Shown here one piece after another: positions 17,856 to 25,788 of a DNA stretch of 64,000 nucleotides. The stretch comes from an uncultured Acholeplasmatales bacterium (lineage in GTDB: Bacteria; Bacillota_I; Bacilli_A; Acholeplasmatales; Anaeroplasmataceae), in NCBI GenBank assembly GCA_944324795.1, contig CALUXR010000006.1, positions 1-64,000 of the forward strand, read 5' to 3'. Both the position numbers and the translations under genes were made by a program. The number at the start of each line of letters is the position of its first letter. Within the stretch, counting starts at the first letter, position 1. Below the pieces are notes generated by a model that did not search any database, was not told the origin of the DNA, and saw nothing but the letters and a program-made list of their open reading frames with translations.

Positions 17856-19079
17856 TTAATCATTAATTAATTTACTTCTTACAAAAGAAACAAAATGTAA
17901 AGAACCAGTAATTAACGTTTTTTCTCTTTTTGTTTTAGCTAACGCTTCATCTATATTTTTACATATAATATTAGGCTTTTTAGTAATATTTACAAAAACA
18001 TTTGCTTCTACACTTCTTAAATCAGCAAAATTGACAAAAATATATTTATCAACAACTTGATCTAATATCGGTAATATATCTTCATATCTTTTATCTTTTA
18101 AACTTGTAAAGATACAAGATAAATTAGAAATATTCATATCTTTTAATGTTTTAACTAATAACTTAATCGCTGAAATATTATGAGCTCCATCTAAAATATA
18201 ATTATTTATTATTTCAAATCTTCCGGGAATAAAACTATTTTTTAAACTTTCATTTATAAAATCATTATCTAAATTAAATAAATATTTGATTACCGCAATC
18301 ATTAAACTTGCATTATTAGCTTGATATAAACCATATAACGGAGTATGAAATAAATAATCATCATAATAAAAATCAGTACCATTATTAATTAAAGCCTCAT
18401 CAGTCAAGTCTTTTAATAGAAATAATTTAGCATTTAATTTATTTGCTTCACTTATAATTAAATCATTACATTTAGAATTACTAATAGTAAATATGGGGGT
18501 ATTCTCCTTAATAATACCACATTTATGGTAACATATGTCTAATATGTCTTCACCTAAACTTTGTTGATGGTCATAACCAATTGAAGTAATTATCGATATT
18601 ATAGGCTTAATAAAGTTAGTAGCATCAAATCTACCACCAATTCCACATTCTAAAACAACATAATCTAGATTGTTTTCTTTAAAATATTTTAAAGCTATAA
18701 GAGTTAATATTTCAAAAAAAGGTACTAAATCAGCATTTTCTTCTTCATAAGTAGTAATGATTGGATAAATATAATTTATTAAATTAAGTAAATCTAAATC
18801 ATTAATATAGTTGTTATTAATGATGATTCTTTCATTAAATTTAACTATATAAGGAGATGTAAATAAACCCACTTTATATCCTAATTTTAATAATATATTA
18901 TTAATATACATTGCTGTACTACCTTTACCATTAGTACCAGCAATATGAATAATTTTAAAATTATAATCATAGACATCAATTATTTTAGCAAGATTAGTTA
19001 TTCTTGATAAATTAGTTCTTTTTTGTTTCTTTTTCTTATTTTGAAGCCAATCTAAAGCTATTTCTATATTATTAAACAT
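17856..19079 (-). CDS. folC: Folylpolyglutamate synthase / dihydrofolate synthase
   Basis: FolC adds glutamates to folates (and may make dihydrofolate). The 407-residue Mur-ligase-like protein has the P-loop HIAGTNGKGSTAMY, the omega loop TSPYIVKFNERI, GIGGRFDATN with the catalytic region, and GYDHQQSLG. The C-terminal domain contains FIPGRFEIINNYILDGAHN. Its ATG shares one base with the valS stop (TAATG), the same gene order as in Bacillus. It is the last gene of the Val T-box operon. No clear terminator follows, and the next gene downstream has its own promoter. Confidence 0.93.
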   Translation of the reverse strand: MFNNIEIALDWLQNKKKKQKRTNLSRITNLAKIIDVYDYNFKIIHIAGTNGKGSTAMYINNILLKLGYKVGLFTSPYIVKFNERIIINNNYINDLDLLNLINYIYPIITTYEEENADLVPFFEILTLIALKYFKENNLDYVVLECGIGGRFDATNFIKPIISIITSIGYDHQQSLGEDILDICYHKCGIIKENTPIFTISNSKCNDLIISEANKLNAKLFLLKDLTDEALINNGTDFYYDDYLFHTPLYGLYQANNASLMIAVIKYLFNLDNDFINESLKNSFIPGRFEIINNYILDGAHNISAIKLLVKTLKDMNISNLSCIFTSLKDKRYEDILPILDQVVDKYIFVNFADLRSVEANVFVNITKKPNIICKNIDEALAKTKREKTLITGSLHFVSFVRSKLIND

Positions 19080-21670
19080 TAATTTAATTCCTCTAAATGC
19101 TTTAAGATAGCTTCATATTGCATTTTATAATTATTAAGTTTTTCTTTTTCAGCATTAATTTTAATTTCAGGGGCTTTATTTAAGAAATTAGGATTATTTA
19201 ACATATTATTAGATCTATTTAATTCTTTTTCAAGCCTTTCTTTTTCTTTAATTAAATTAGCTTTTACTTGTTCTAAATCTATTAAATCAGATTGCGGAAT
19301 ATAATATATTAAATCATTTAATACAACTACTACATTATCTTTAGCTTCAATTTCATTAGCTAAATAAGTTAGAGTTTTAGCTCTAGTAAAATGAAGAATA
19401 TAAGATTCTAAATCCATAAAGTTATCTAACATATTTTTATCTTTTAAATAAATTGCTAAATTAATTTCTGTATGTAGAGGTTTATTAGCTTCTGTTTTTT
19501 GATTACGAATACTAGTAATTAAATTAATTAAGCTATCAATTGACTTTATAGAATCTTTAAAATCTAAATCTTTATTATATGTAGGCCATTTAGAAATAGT
19601 TATACTTTCTTCTTCATGAGGTAATAATTGATATATTTCTTCAGTAATAAAAGGAATCATTGGGTGTAATAATTTACAAATATTTAATAAAACATAATTT
19701 AAGGTACCTCTTACTCCTTCTTTAATTGCTTCATCGTTACCATTTAAATCAACTTTAGCAAGTTCAACATACCAAGACGCAAAATCATTCCAAACAAAAT
19801 TATATAATACTTTAGCACCTTCACTAAATTCATATTTATCAAAATAATTATCAACTTCTTTAATAACCATATTCAATTTAGTTAAAATATATTTTGAAGT
19901 TAAATTTAAATTTGTTAAACTACATTTCTTTCCTTCAGTGTTCATCATTACATAACGAGAAATATTCCAAATTTTATTTAAATAATTCCAACTTGATTGA
20001 ACTTTAGTTTCATCATAACGAAGATCAAGACCTGGGGCACTATTTGTATTTAAAAAATAACGAAGAGCATCACAACCATATTTTTTAATAACATCGAAAG
20101 GATCAACTCCATTGCCAAGTGATTTAGACATCTTACGACCAAGATTATCTCTAATTAAACCGTGTATTAAAATATCTTTAAATGGGGCAGAACCTGTAAA
20201 TTCAATACCTTCAAATAACATTCTAGAAACCCAGAAGAAAATAATATCATACCCAGTAACTAATAAATTTGTTGGATAATAACGTTTATATGTTTCTGTT
20301 TCTTTTGGCCAACCCATAGTCGCAAATGGCCATAAAGCACTACTAAACCATGTATCTAAAACATCTTCATCTTGAACATAACCATCACCAGGACATTCTA
20401 CTTGAACTTTTACTTCATCGCCCTTATACCATGCAGGAATTCGGTGTCCCCACCATAATTGACGACTAATACACCAATCTTGAATATCATTTAACCATCT
20501 TACAAGTACTTGTTTATAGCGTTCTGGGATGAAACGATATTCTTTATTTTCTAAAACTTGTTTAGCTAAAACATCCATTTTAACAAACCATTGTTTAGAT
20601 AAACGTGGTTCAACTGCTACCCCTGTTCTTTCACTATGACCAACACTATGAACAATTTCTTCAATATGATCAAGTAATCCTTGTGAATCTAAATCTTTTA
20701 ATAATTCTTCTCTACATTTAAAACGATCCATTCCTTCATATTTATGAGCCATTTCATTCATTGTGCCATCATCATTCATACAAAGTGGCATAGCTAAATG
20801 ATGTCTTTTACCAACTTCAAAATCGTTCGGGTCATGGGCAGGTGTTACTTTTACAATACCACTACCAAATTCTTTATCAACATAACTATCACTAATTACC
20901 GGAATTTTAACATTTGTAGTAGGGATATATACTTCTTTACCAATTAAATTAATATATCTTTCATCAGTAGGATTAACCATTAAAGCTTGGTCAGCAAACA
21001 TGGTCTCTGGTCTAGTAGTCGCAATTAACAATTTGTCTTTACCATCAACTGTTGGATAATAAATATAATATAATGCCCCTTTATCATCTTGATGTACTAC
21101 TTCAATATTAGATAGGGCAGTTTTAGCTTCAGGGTCCCAATTTATAATTCTTTCACCTTGATAAATATAACCTTTATTATATAAAGATATGAAAACATAA
21201 TTTACAGCTTCTTTCATACCATCATCTAAAGTAAATCTTTCTTTAGTATAATCTAAAGATAGGCCTAAGCCTTTCCATTGATTCTTAATAAATGAAGCAT
21301 ATTCATCTTTCCAAGCCCAAGCTTCTTTCATAAATGCATCACGACCAATATCAAAACGAGAAACACCTTTTTCTTCTTTTAATTTAGCATCTATTTTCGC
21401 TTGTGTTGCAATACCAGCATGATCCATTCCTGGCAACCACAAAGTATCATAACCTTGCATTCTTTTTCTTCTTACAACCATATCAGCTATCGTAGTATCC
21501 CAAGCATGGCCAATATGCAATTTACCAGTTACATTTGGTGGTGGTAATACGATTGAAAATGGTTGTTTAGAATTATCACCAGCTGTAAAAAATCCTTCAT
21601 TAACCCACCAATCATATTTTCCTTCCTCAACAACATTGTGATCATAAATTTTATCTAATATTTTAGCCAT
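19079..21670 (-). CDS. valS: Valyl-tRNA synthetase
   Basis: A full-length 863-residue class I synthetase that charges tRNA-Val. HIGH is at 52-55 (PPPNVTGKLHIGHA) and KMSKS at 513-517. The editing CP1 domain (about 200-345) contains TTRPETMFADQA and GSGIVKVTPAHDPNDFEVG. The anticodon-binding domain and the C-terminal coiled coil (about 795-863) are present. It starts within the GNAT stop (TAATG) and ends in the folC start, so the three genes are strictly coupled. The Val T-box at 22225-22434 controls the operon. Confidence 0.97.
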   Translation of the reverse strand: MAKILDKIYDHNVVEEGKYDWWVNEGFFTAGDNSKQPFSIVLPPPNVTGKLHIGHAWDTTIADMVVRRKRMQGYDTLWLPGMDHAGIATQAKIDAKLKEEKGVSRFDIGRDAFMKEAWAWKDEYASFIKNQWKGLGLSLDYTKERFTLDDGMKEAVNYVFISLYNKGYIYQGERIINWDPEAKTALSNIEVVHQDDKGALYYIYYPTVDGKDKLLIATTRPETMFADQALMVNPTDERYINLIGKEVYIPTTNVKIPVISDSYVDKEFGSGIVKVTPAHDPNDFEVGKRHHLAMPLCMNDDGTMNEMAHKYEGMDRFKCREELLKDLDSQGLLDHIEEIVHSVGHSERTGVAVEPRLSKQWFVKMDVLAKQVLENKEYRFIPERYKQVLVRWLNDIQDWCISRQLWWGHRIPAWYKGDEVKVQVECPGDGYVQDEDVLDTWFSSALWPFATMGWPKETETYKRYYPTNLLVTGYDIIFFWVSRMLFEGIEFTGSAPFKDILIHGLIRDNLGRKMSKSLGNGVDPFDVIKKYGCDALRYFLNTNSAPGLDLRYDETKVQSSWNYLNKIWNISRYVMMNTEGKKCSLTNLNLTSKYILTKLNMVIKEVDNYFDKYEFSEGAKVLYNFVWNDFASWYVELAKVDLNGNDEAIKEGVRGTLNYVLLNICKLLHPMIPFITEEIYQLLPHEEESITISKWPTYNKDLDFKDSIKSIDSLINLITSIRNQKTEANKPLHTEINLAIYLKDKNMLDNFMDLESYILHFTRAKTLTYLANEIEAKDNVVVVLNDLIYYIPQSDLIDLEQVKANLIKEKERLEKELNRSNNMLNNPNFLNKAPEIKINAEKEKLNNYKMQYEAILKHLEELN

Positions 21671-22203
21671 TATTCCATCTCCTTATATTTTTCTTTATCT
21701 AAACTATATAATGCAATATCATAAATGATATCTTCATAATTTTTATCATATTTTTTAATAATTCCATCTAAATTAAATCCAAGGTTTGTTATCATATTTC
21801 TACTTCTAAGATTATTTACTAAACTAGTCATTTCAACTAATTCAGCTTTTTTAGATTTAAAACAAATTTTTAATAAAGCCTTTATAGCCTCACTACCAAG
21901 ACCATATCCCCAATATTCTTTAGCTAAACTAATACCTAAAGTATAAACATTTTTCAATCTTCTAATACTTTTTTTATAAATATTACAAGTACCAATAAAT
22001 TTATTATTGCTTTTTAATATAATAGCATAAGTATCACCAGCATATGTCATGCCAACTACTAACCTACAGGCAAGATCATAATCTTTAACAGGTTTAAAAC
22101 CAGCCATTTTCGCAACATCTTCATCACTTGCATATTCATAATAGGCTCTAGCATCATCATATTTAATTTCTCTAATAATTAATCTTGACGTATAAAATGC
22201 CAT
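21670..22203 (-). CDS. GNAT family N-acetyltransferase
   Basis: A 177-residue acetyltransferase of the RimJ/RimL type. It opens FYTSRLIIREIKYDDARAYYEY and has a conserved acetyl-CoA loop region (LGISLAKEYWGYGLGSEAIKALL) and a C-terminal TNLGFNLDGIIKK strand, as in enzymes that acetylate protein or small-molecule amines. The substrate is unknown. The start at 22203 is preceded by AAAGGTGGTGA; the longer open frame back to 22272 runs into the T-box terminator and antiterminator and is an artefact. It sits between the T-box and valS with 1-nt overlap to valS, so its expression follows Val-tRNA charging. Confidence 0.9.
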   Translation of the reverse strand: MAFYTSRLIIREIKYDDARAYYEYASDEDVAKMAGFKPVKDYDLACRLVVGMTYAGDTYAIILKSNNKFIGTCNIYKKSIRRLKNVYTLGISLAKEYWGYGLGSEAIKALLKICFKSKKAELVEMTSLVNNLRSRNMITNLGFNLDGIIKKYDKNYEDIIYDIALYSLDKEKYKEME

Positions 22204-22224
22204 AAATTCACCACCTTTAGGCAA

Positions 22225-22434
22225 ATAAAAAGTCCTTAGAAATAATCTAAGGACGAAAAACCGCGGTACCACCTTAATTCTAGTAAACTAGCACTCATTA
22301 TTCTTTAACGCAGAACTACGGTTTAGCTACTCAATTCACATAAACAATTAAAAGACTACCTTCAAAATATTTTACTTGATATTTTCACCAACCATATCAT
22401 CTCTAAAAGCTAAAATATTTCTACTCTTCTTTTC
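22225..22434 (-). ncRNA. T-box riboswitch, Val-specific
   Basis: On the minus strand the T-box sequence AGGTGGTACCGCGG is at 22274-22261. It is followed by a terminator hairpin, GTCCTTAGA with TCTAAGGAC (22232-22254), and a T-run. Upstream lies stem I: AAAAGA pairs with TCTTTT, then an AGTA/GAA loop-E-like internal loop, then AAATATTTT paired with AAAATATTT. The specifier loop reads GAAGGTAGT, giving GTA (Val) followed by a purine. Uncharged tRNA-Val(UAC) would favour antitermination and expression of the GNAT, valS and folC genes. The codon match to valS supports the reading. Confidence 0.93.
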
Positions 22435-22440
22435 TTTAGA

Positions 22441-22469
22441 ATGATAGCACAAAAGCTATTTAAAGTAAA
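22441..22469 (-). promoter_or_regulatory. Promoter of the T-box operon
   Basis: On the minus strand TTTACT (22469-22464) and TATCAT (22446-22441) are 17 bp apart, placing the transcript start just before stem I of the T-box. Confidence 0.6.
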
Positions 22470-22487
22470 GAAAATTTTAAAACCTTA

Positions 22488-24650
22488 TTAATTATAACTT
22501 CCTTGAATAATTTCAACCGAACCTATATATTTTTCAGCATTTTTACCATCTATTCCGTCTCTAGCGCTATTTAAAGAGCCAAAAATAGGATCAATTAAAT
22601 CACCACGTAGGCCTTTAAAACCACCATCACCTCCATATATATTTATACTGCTTGTTATATCATCTAAAATAATATAGCAATTGTTACATTTTATAGCTTC
22701 AGCACCGTTTCCACCATTGCCGCCATCACCACCATTATTTATAGCATCGCCGCCATCACCACCATGACCACCATCGCCACCATTTATTGTACTATTATCA
22801 CCAAAAATGAATAATTGTGATGAAAAAACAGCTACATTCCCATTTTCACCATCAGACCCAGGTTCTCCTTCTTTTAATCCTGAGCCTTCGCTACCACTAA
22901 TACCATTTTGACCTCTTTTACCTATTATTTCTGAATTTTTTAGATTAAGCAATAGAATTGGATCACTTGCTAAATTGCTTCCAACACCATCATTTAAAGA
23001 GATAGTCGGTTTATTAATAGCGCCATGAATTTCAATATTATTTAGATCTAATATTAAATTATTTCTTCTTGATGGGGCTGAAATATTTAGATAATAAGTT
23101 TTTTTAGTTTCCTCTTTATTTATTATAGAAACATGAAGAACGTCAGCACCTATTCTTAATTCATTAATATTCTCTAATAAACTAGCATCTATTTCAATAT
23201 ACTGATGACCAGTCAAATTAATTGTAGGTTCAGTTAAAATATATTTATCTTCAGCTAAGAAATTTAATTTATTTGATAAAACTTTATTACCATCATCTAT
23301 TATCGCCTCTATTTTAATTTCTTTATCAATAAACTCACGATAATCGCCTAAATATAAATAATTATTGTTAGTAGAATTATATATAATACCATCGACTAAA
23401 ATATTATATTTAGTAACATTTTCTTGCTTATTCCAAACAATAATTTCATTTAGATATGAAACATCAAAAGAACCTTGACCTTCAATTGATAAGCCTGGCA
23501 TAATGCCATCTATTCTAGATAAATATTGTAATTTAGAACTTGAATTATATAATCCACCATCTAAACCATTTTTACCTTTATTTCCGATCGTTATACCTTC
23601 AGTAGAACCTTTTCCTCCTGTTCCACCTTCACCATAACTTCCACTATATTCTTTATATTGAGCATTAAAACAAAAAACATTAGAACCATTAAAGACGTAA
23701 CCACCATTACCGCCGTTGCCACCATCACCACCATGCATAATGCCAACGCCTCTACCACCATCACCACCATTACCACCATCTCCGGTGATAAAACTTGGAT
23801 CTTTCTCAGTAAATAAATACATATTAGGAATGGCGAAGATACCACCACCATCACCACCATTACCACCTTTTTCACCTTCAACAGCACCAATTTCTGATGA
23901 GCTCCTACCATCTGAACCATTTGAACCACTTTTAGTGTTTGAATAAGTATTATTTCCATAATTAATTAAATTAAATTGAAAATCAGATTCTCCAACGTAT
24001 TCAAACATATAACTATCATATACTGACATATTACAATTATTTAAAACAATAGTTAACGGCTTTGTTCTTTCAGCGATTTCAATCTTAAAATTATTTAAAG
24101 TTAAATCTGGCTTACTAACAATTGTTAGTCTATCTAATGACGAACTAATATTTAAATCATTTATTAATGAAAAACTACTGTTTTCAACTTCACTAAAATC
24201 TAATTTTAAAGCATTGTTTTTTAATGACCCTAAATTTGAATTATCCCCTTTTAATAAAGACTCTAATTCAGAAATATCACTAATAGTCGCTTCTCTTAAG
24301 CTTGTTATATTAAACTCTAATGAATTTGATTTATATATTTTTTCTTCAAATATACTTTCAACATAAACATTATGATTACCGATACTCAAATTATCTAATA
24401 TATAATATTCATGTCCTGTACTACCTAATTCATTATCATCAAGATAAACTTTATAATTATCACCATCTTTATCGCTATTCCAGACCAATATATCAGTTGA
24501 AATTAAAGTTAAATTAGCTGTATCCCATTTCTTATTGTTTTGATGAAATAAATCATCAACAATTCCTTTATTAATTAAATATTTATAGCCAAAATAACCA
24601 CCAACTCCAACAATAGCTAAAATTAATAAAATAATTATTATCTTTTTCAT
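22488..24650 (-). CDS. Membrane-anchored surface protein with two FN3-like/glycine-rich modules
   Basis: A 720-residue protein with one N-terminal membrane helix (about 3-22) and a large extracellular part. Two similar modules follow each other. Module A has a fibronectin-III-like strand region (about 45-115, with VWNS), a beta-rich region (118-235) and a glycine-rich block (about 241-366, many GGDGGNGG units). Module B repeats this order at about 398-466 (VWNK), 468-575 and 578-705. The Gly-Asn-Asp repeats resemble PGRS-like or right-handed glycine-rich folds more than collagen, because Gly is not strictly every third residue. There is no LPXTG motif; anchoring is by the N-terminal helix. 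GGAGGAAG precedes the ATG, and a promoter lies at 24693-24721. Adhesion or surface layer is an inference; no enzymatic motif is seen. Confidence 0.75.
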   Translation of the reverse strand: MKKIIIILLILAIVGVGGYFGYKYLINKGIVDDLFHQNNKKWDTANLTLISTDILVWNSDKDGDNYKVYLDDNELGSTGHEYYILDNLSIGNHNVYVESIFEEKIYKSNSLEFNITSLREATISDISELESLLKGDNSNLGSLKNNALKLDFSEVENSSFSLINDLNISSSLDRLTIVSKPDLTLNNFKIEIAERTKPLTIVLNNCNMSVYDSYMFEYVGESDFQFNLINYGNNTYSNTKSGSNGSDGRSSSEIGAVEGEKGGNGGDGGGIFAIPNMYLFTEKDPSFITGDGGNGGDGGRGVGIMHGGDGGNGGNGGYVFNGSNVFCFNAQYKEYSGSYGEGGTGGKGSTEGITIGNKGKNGLDGGLYNSSSKLQYLSRIDGIMPGLSIEGQGSFDVSYLNEIIVWNKQENVTKYNILVDGIIYNSTNNNYLYLGDYREFIDKEIKIEAIIDDGNKVLSNKLNFLAEDKYILTEPTINLTGHQYIEIDASLLENINELRIGADVLHVSIINKEETKKTYYLNISAPSRRNNLILDLNNIEIHGAINKPTISLNDGVGSNLASDPILLLNLKNSEIIGKRGQNGISGSEGSGLKEGEPGSDGENGNVAVFSSQLFIFGDNSTINGGDGGHGGDGGDAINNGGDGGNGGNGAEAIKCNNCYIILDDITSSINIYGGDGGFKGLRGDLIDPIFGSLNSARDGIDGKNAEKYIGSVEIIQGSYN

Positions 24651-24692
24651 ACTTCCTCCATTTTATAATAAATATTAAAAAACCTTTACTAG

Positions 24693-24721
24693 ATTTTAGC
24701 ATATAAGAATTTTTTAAGCAA
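24693..24721 (-). promoter_or_regulatory. Probable promoter of the glycine-rich surface gene
   Basis: On the minus strand TTGCTT (24721-24716) and TAAAAT (24698-24693) are 17 bp apart, upstream of the GGAGG box. Confidence 0.55.
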
Positions 24722-24744
24722 CATCTACTAAAGGAAAATAAATA

Positions 24745-25553
24745 TTAATTTATATTAGCATAGTATCCATCATCATGATCTAAACCATCTACAATCGTAA
24801 CTTTAGCATTATATGTGTTAGGTATAACTAATATTTCAATTGGTTTCATTAAATTAAAACCTGTGTAAAAATACTTATTTATTAAGCAATCATCATCCAT
24901 AATAATTAACATTATCAGCATGTGTTTCATAAGTTGTATTAATAGCAAATATGTATTCTTTGCCATAATATACATATTTTCCTTCAGCAAAAAAAATTCT
25001 TTTGGAATAATATTAACTATAGGATCTTCATATCTTGTATCAGTAACTACACTATATTTAGTTGGCTCATATCCATCTAAATACCCATCTGATGATGTCA
25101 TTTGCTCTAATGTATAAGGATTAATATAAAGCGTTGAACTTCTTTTAATACTTATTGTATTAGCTTTCCTTAATTCATAATATTTATCTCTTATTAAATA
25201 ATAATCTAAATAATTATCGTTTTCTTTATTAATCTTATTACATAAACACATATCGATAATATATCTACCCTTAAAGTAAGTATCTCTTCATTATTATAAC
25301 CCGTAAAATAATAATAAGTATCATCAGCTGAATCAAAAAATAATTTAATATCTCCCATAATTATTAAATATTCTTGACTATTACCGTTATCATTAATTAA
25401 AGTAATATAATTTTCTTCTTTTAATTTATAACTATTATCACCGTAATATAAAGTATTATTATCATAACTTAAATTAAATGTTTGATAATTAAAACTCATT
25501 AAAATAAAACTCATAATAACAAATAAACATAGTAAAAAACTTTTCTTTAACAT
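24745..25553 (-). pseudogene. Decayed partial copy of the secreted protein gene at 55173-57425
   Basis: The first ~100 codons (signal peptide MLKKSFLLCLF onward) are nearly identical to the intact gene. A 16-bp deletion between CTAC repeats (near 25266) shifts the frame; the following stretch (MCLCNKINKENDNYLDYYL... to IIPKE) is then open in another frame. A 1-nt loss in an A-run (near 24990) shifts it again. Homology stops at 24898, after which an unrelated ~50-codon tail ends at 24745. The upstream region (25554-25694) is also homologous to 57426-57693, apart from a ~125-bp absence. It cannot make the full protein; a short secreted peptide of about 115 residues is possible. Confidence 0.88.
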
Positions 25554-25694
25554 TATTTTTTCCTCCCTTCAGTTTATTTTACTAATACTTTTGTCTAAAT
25601 ATTTAATTATACGAATTAAGTTGCCTCTTCTCTAATCTTTTTCAATAGCACCCTTTATTTAATTTAATTATATGCTTATGTAAGCGCTTTTGCA
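24898..25694. repeat. Segmental duplication, copy 1 (partner 56753-57693)
   Basis: The two segments are in the same orientation, about 32 kb apart, and align nearly base for base with scattered changes. This copy lacks 16 bp within the coding part, 1 bp in an A-run and about 125 bp upstream of the start. The upstream part, 25621-25694, has no gene and holds a cre-like TGTAAGCGCTTTTGCA at 25679-25694. Confidence 0.88.
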
Positions 25695-25746
25695 ATAGAT
25701 TTAAAAATAATATTAAAGTGTCGATATTTATATTTAATTATATAAA

Positions 25747-25779
25747 CAAAAAAATCCCTACTAATTTTTATAGTAGAGA
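25747..25779 (-). terminator. Terminator of the ABC exporter operon
   Basis: On the minus strand TCTCTACTA (25779-25771) pairs with TAGTAGGGA (25763-25755) around a 7-nt loop, followed by a T-run. Confidence 0.8.
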
Positions 25780-25788
25780 TTAAACAAA

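Noticed and set aside
22204-22272. N-terminal extension of the GNAT protein
   Set aside because: It translates the T-box terminator and antiterminator; the ATG at 22203 has a strong ribosome binding site.
23591-23959. Val/Met-rich ORF on the minus strand and Pro-rich ORF on the plus strand inside the glycine-rich region
   Set aside because: They are alternative-frame readings of the GGDGG repeats of the 22488-24650 gene, with no ribosome binding sites.
22488-24650. Collagen-like protein
   Set aside because: Glycine is clustered as GGxGG and not strictly every third residue, and Gly-Pro-Pro-like triplets are absent.
24745-25553. Two separate real genes of 168 and 115 codons
   Set aside because: Comparison with the intact gene at 55173 shows both are fragments of one frame broken by small deletions.
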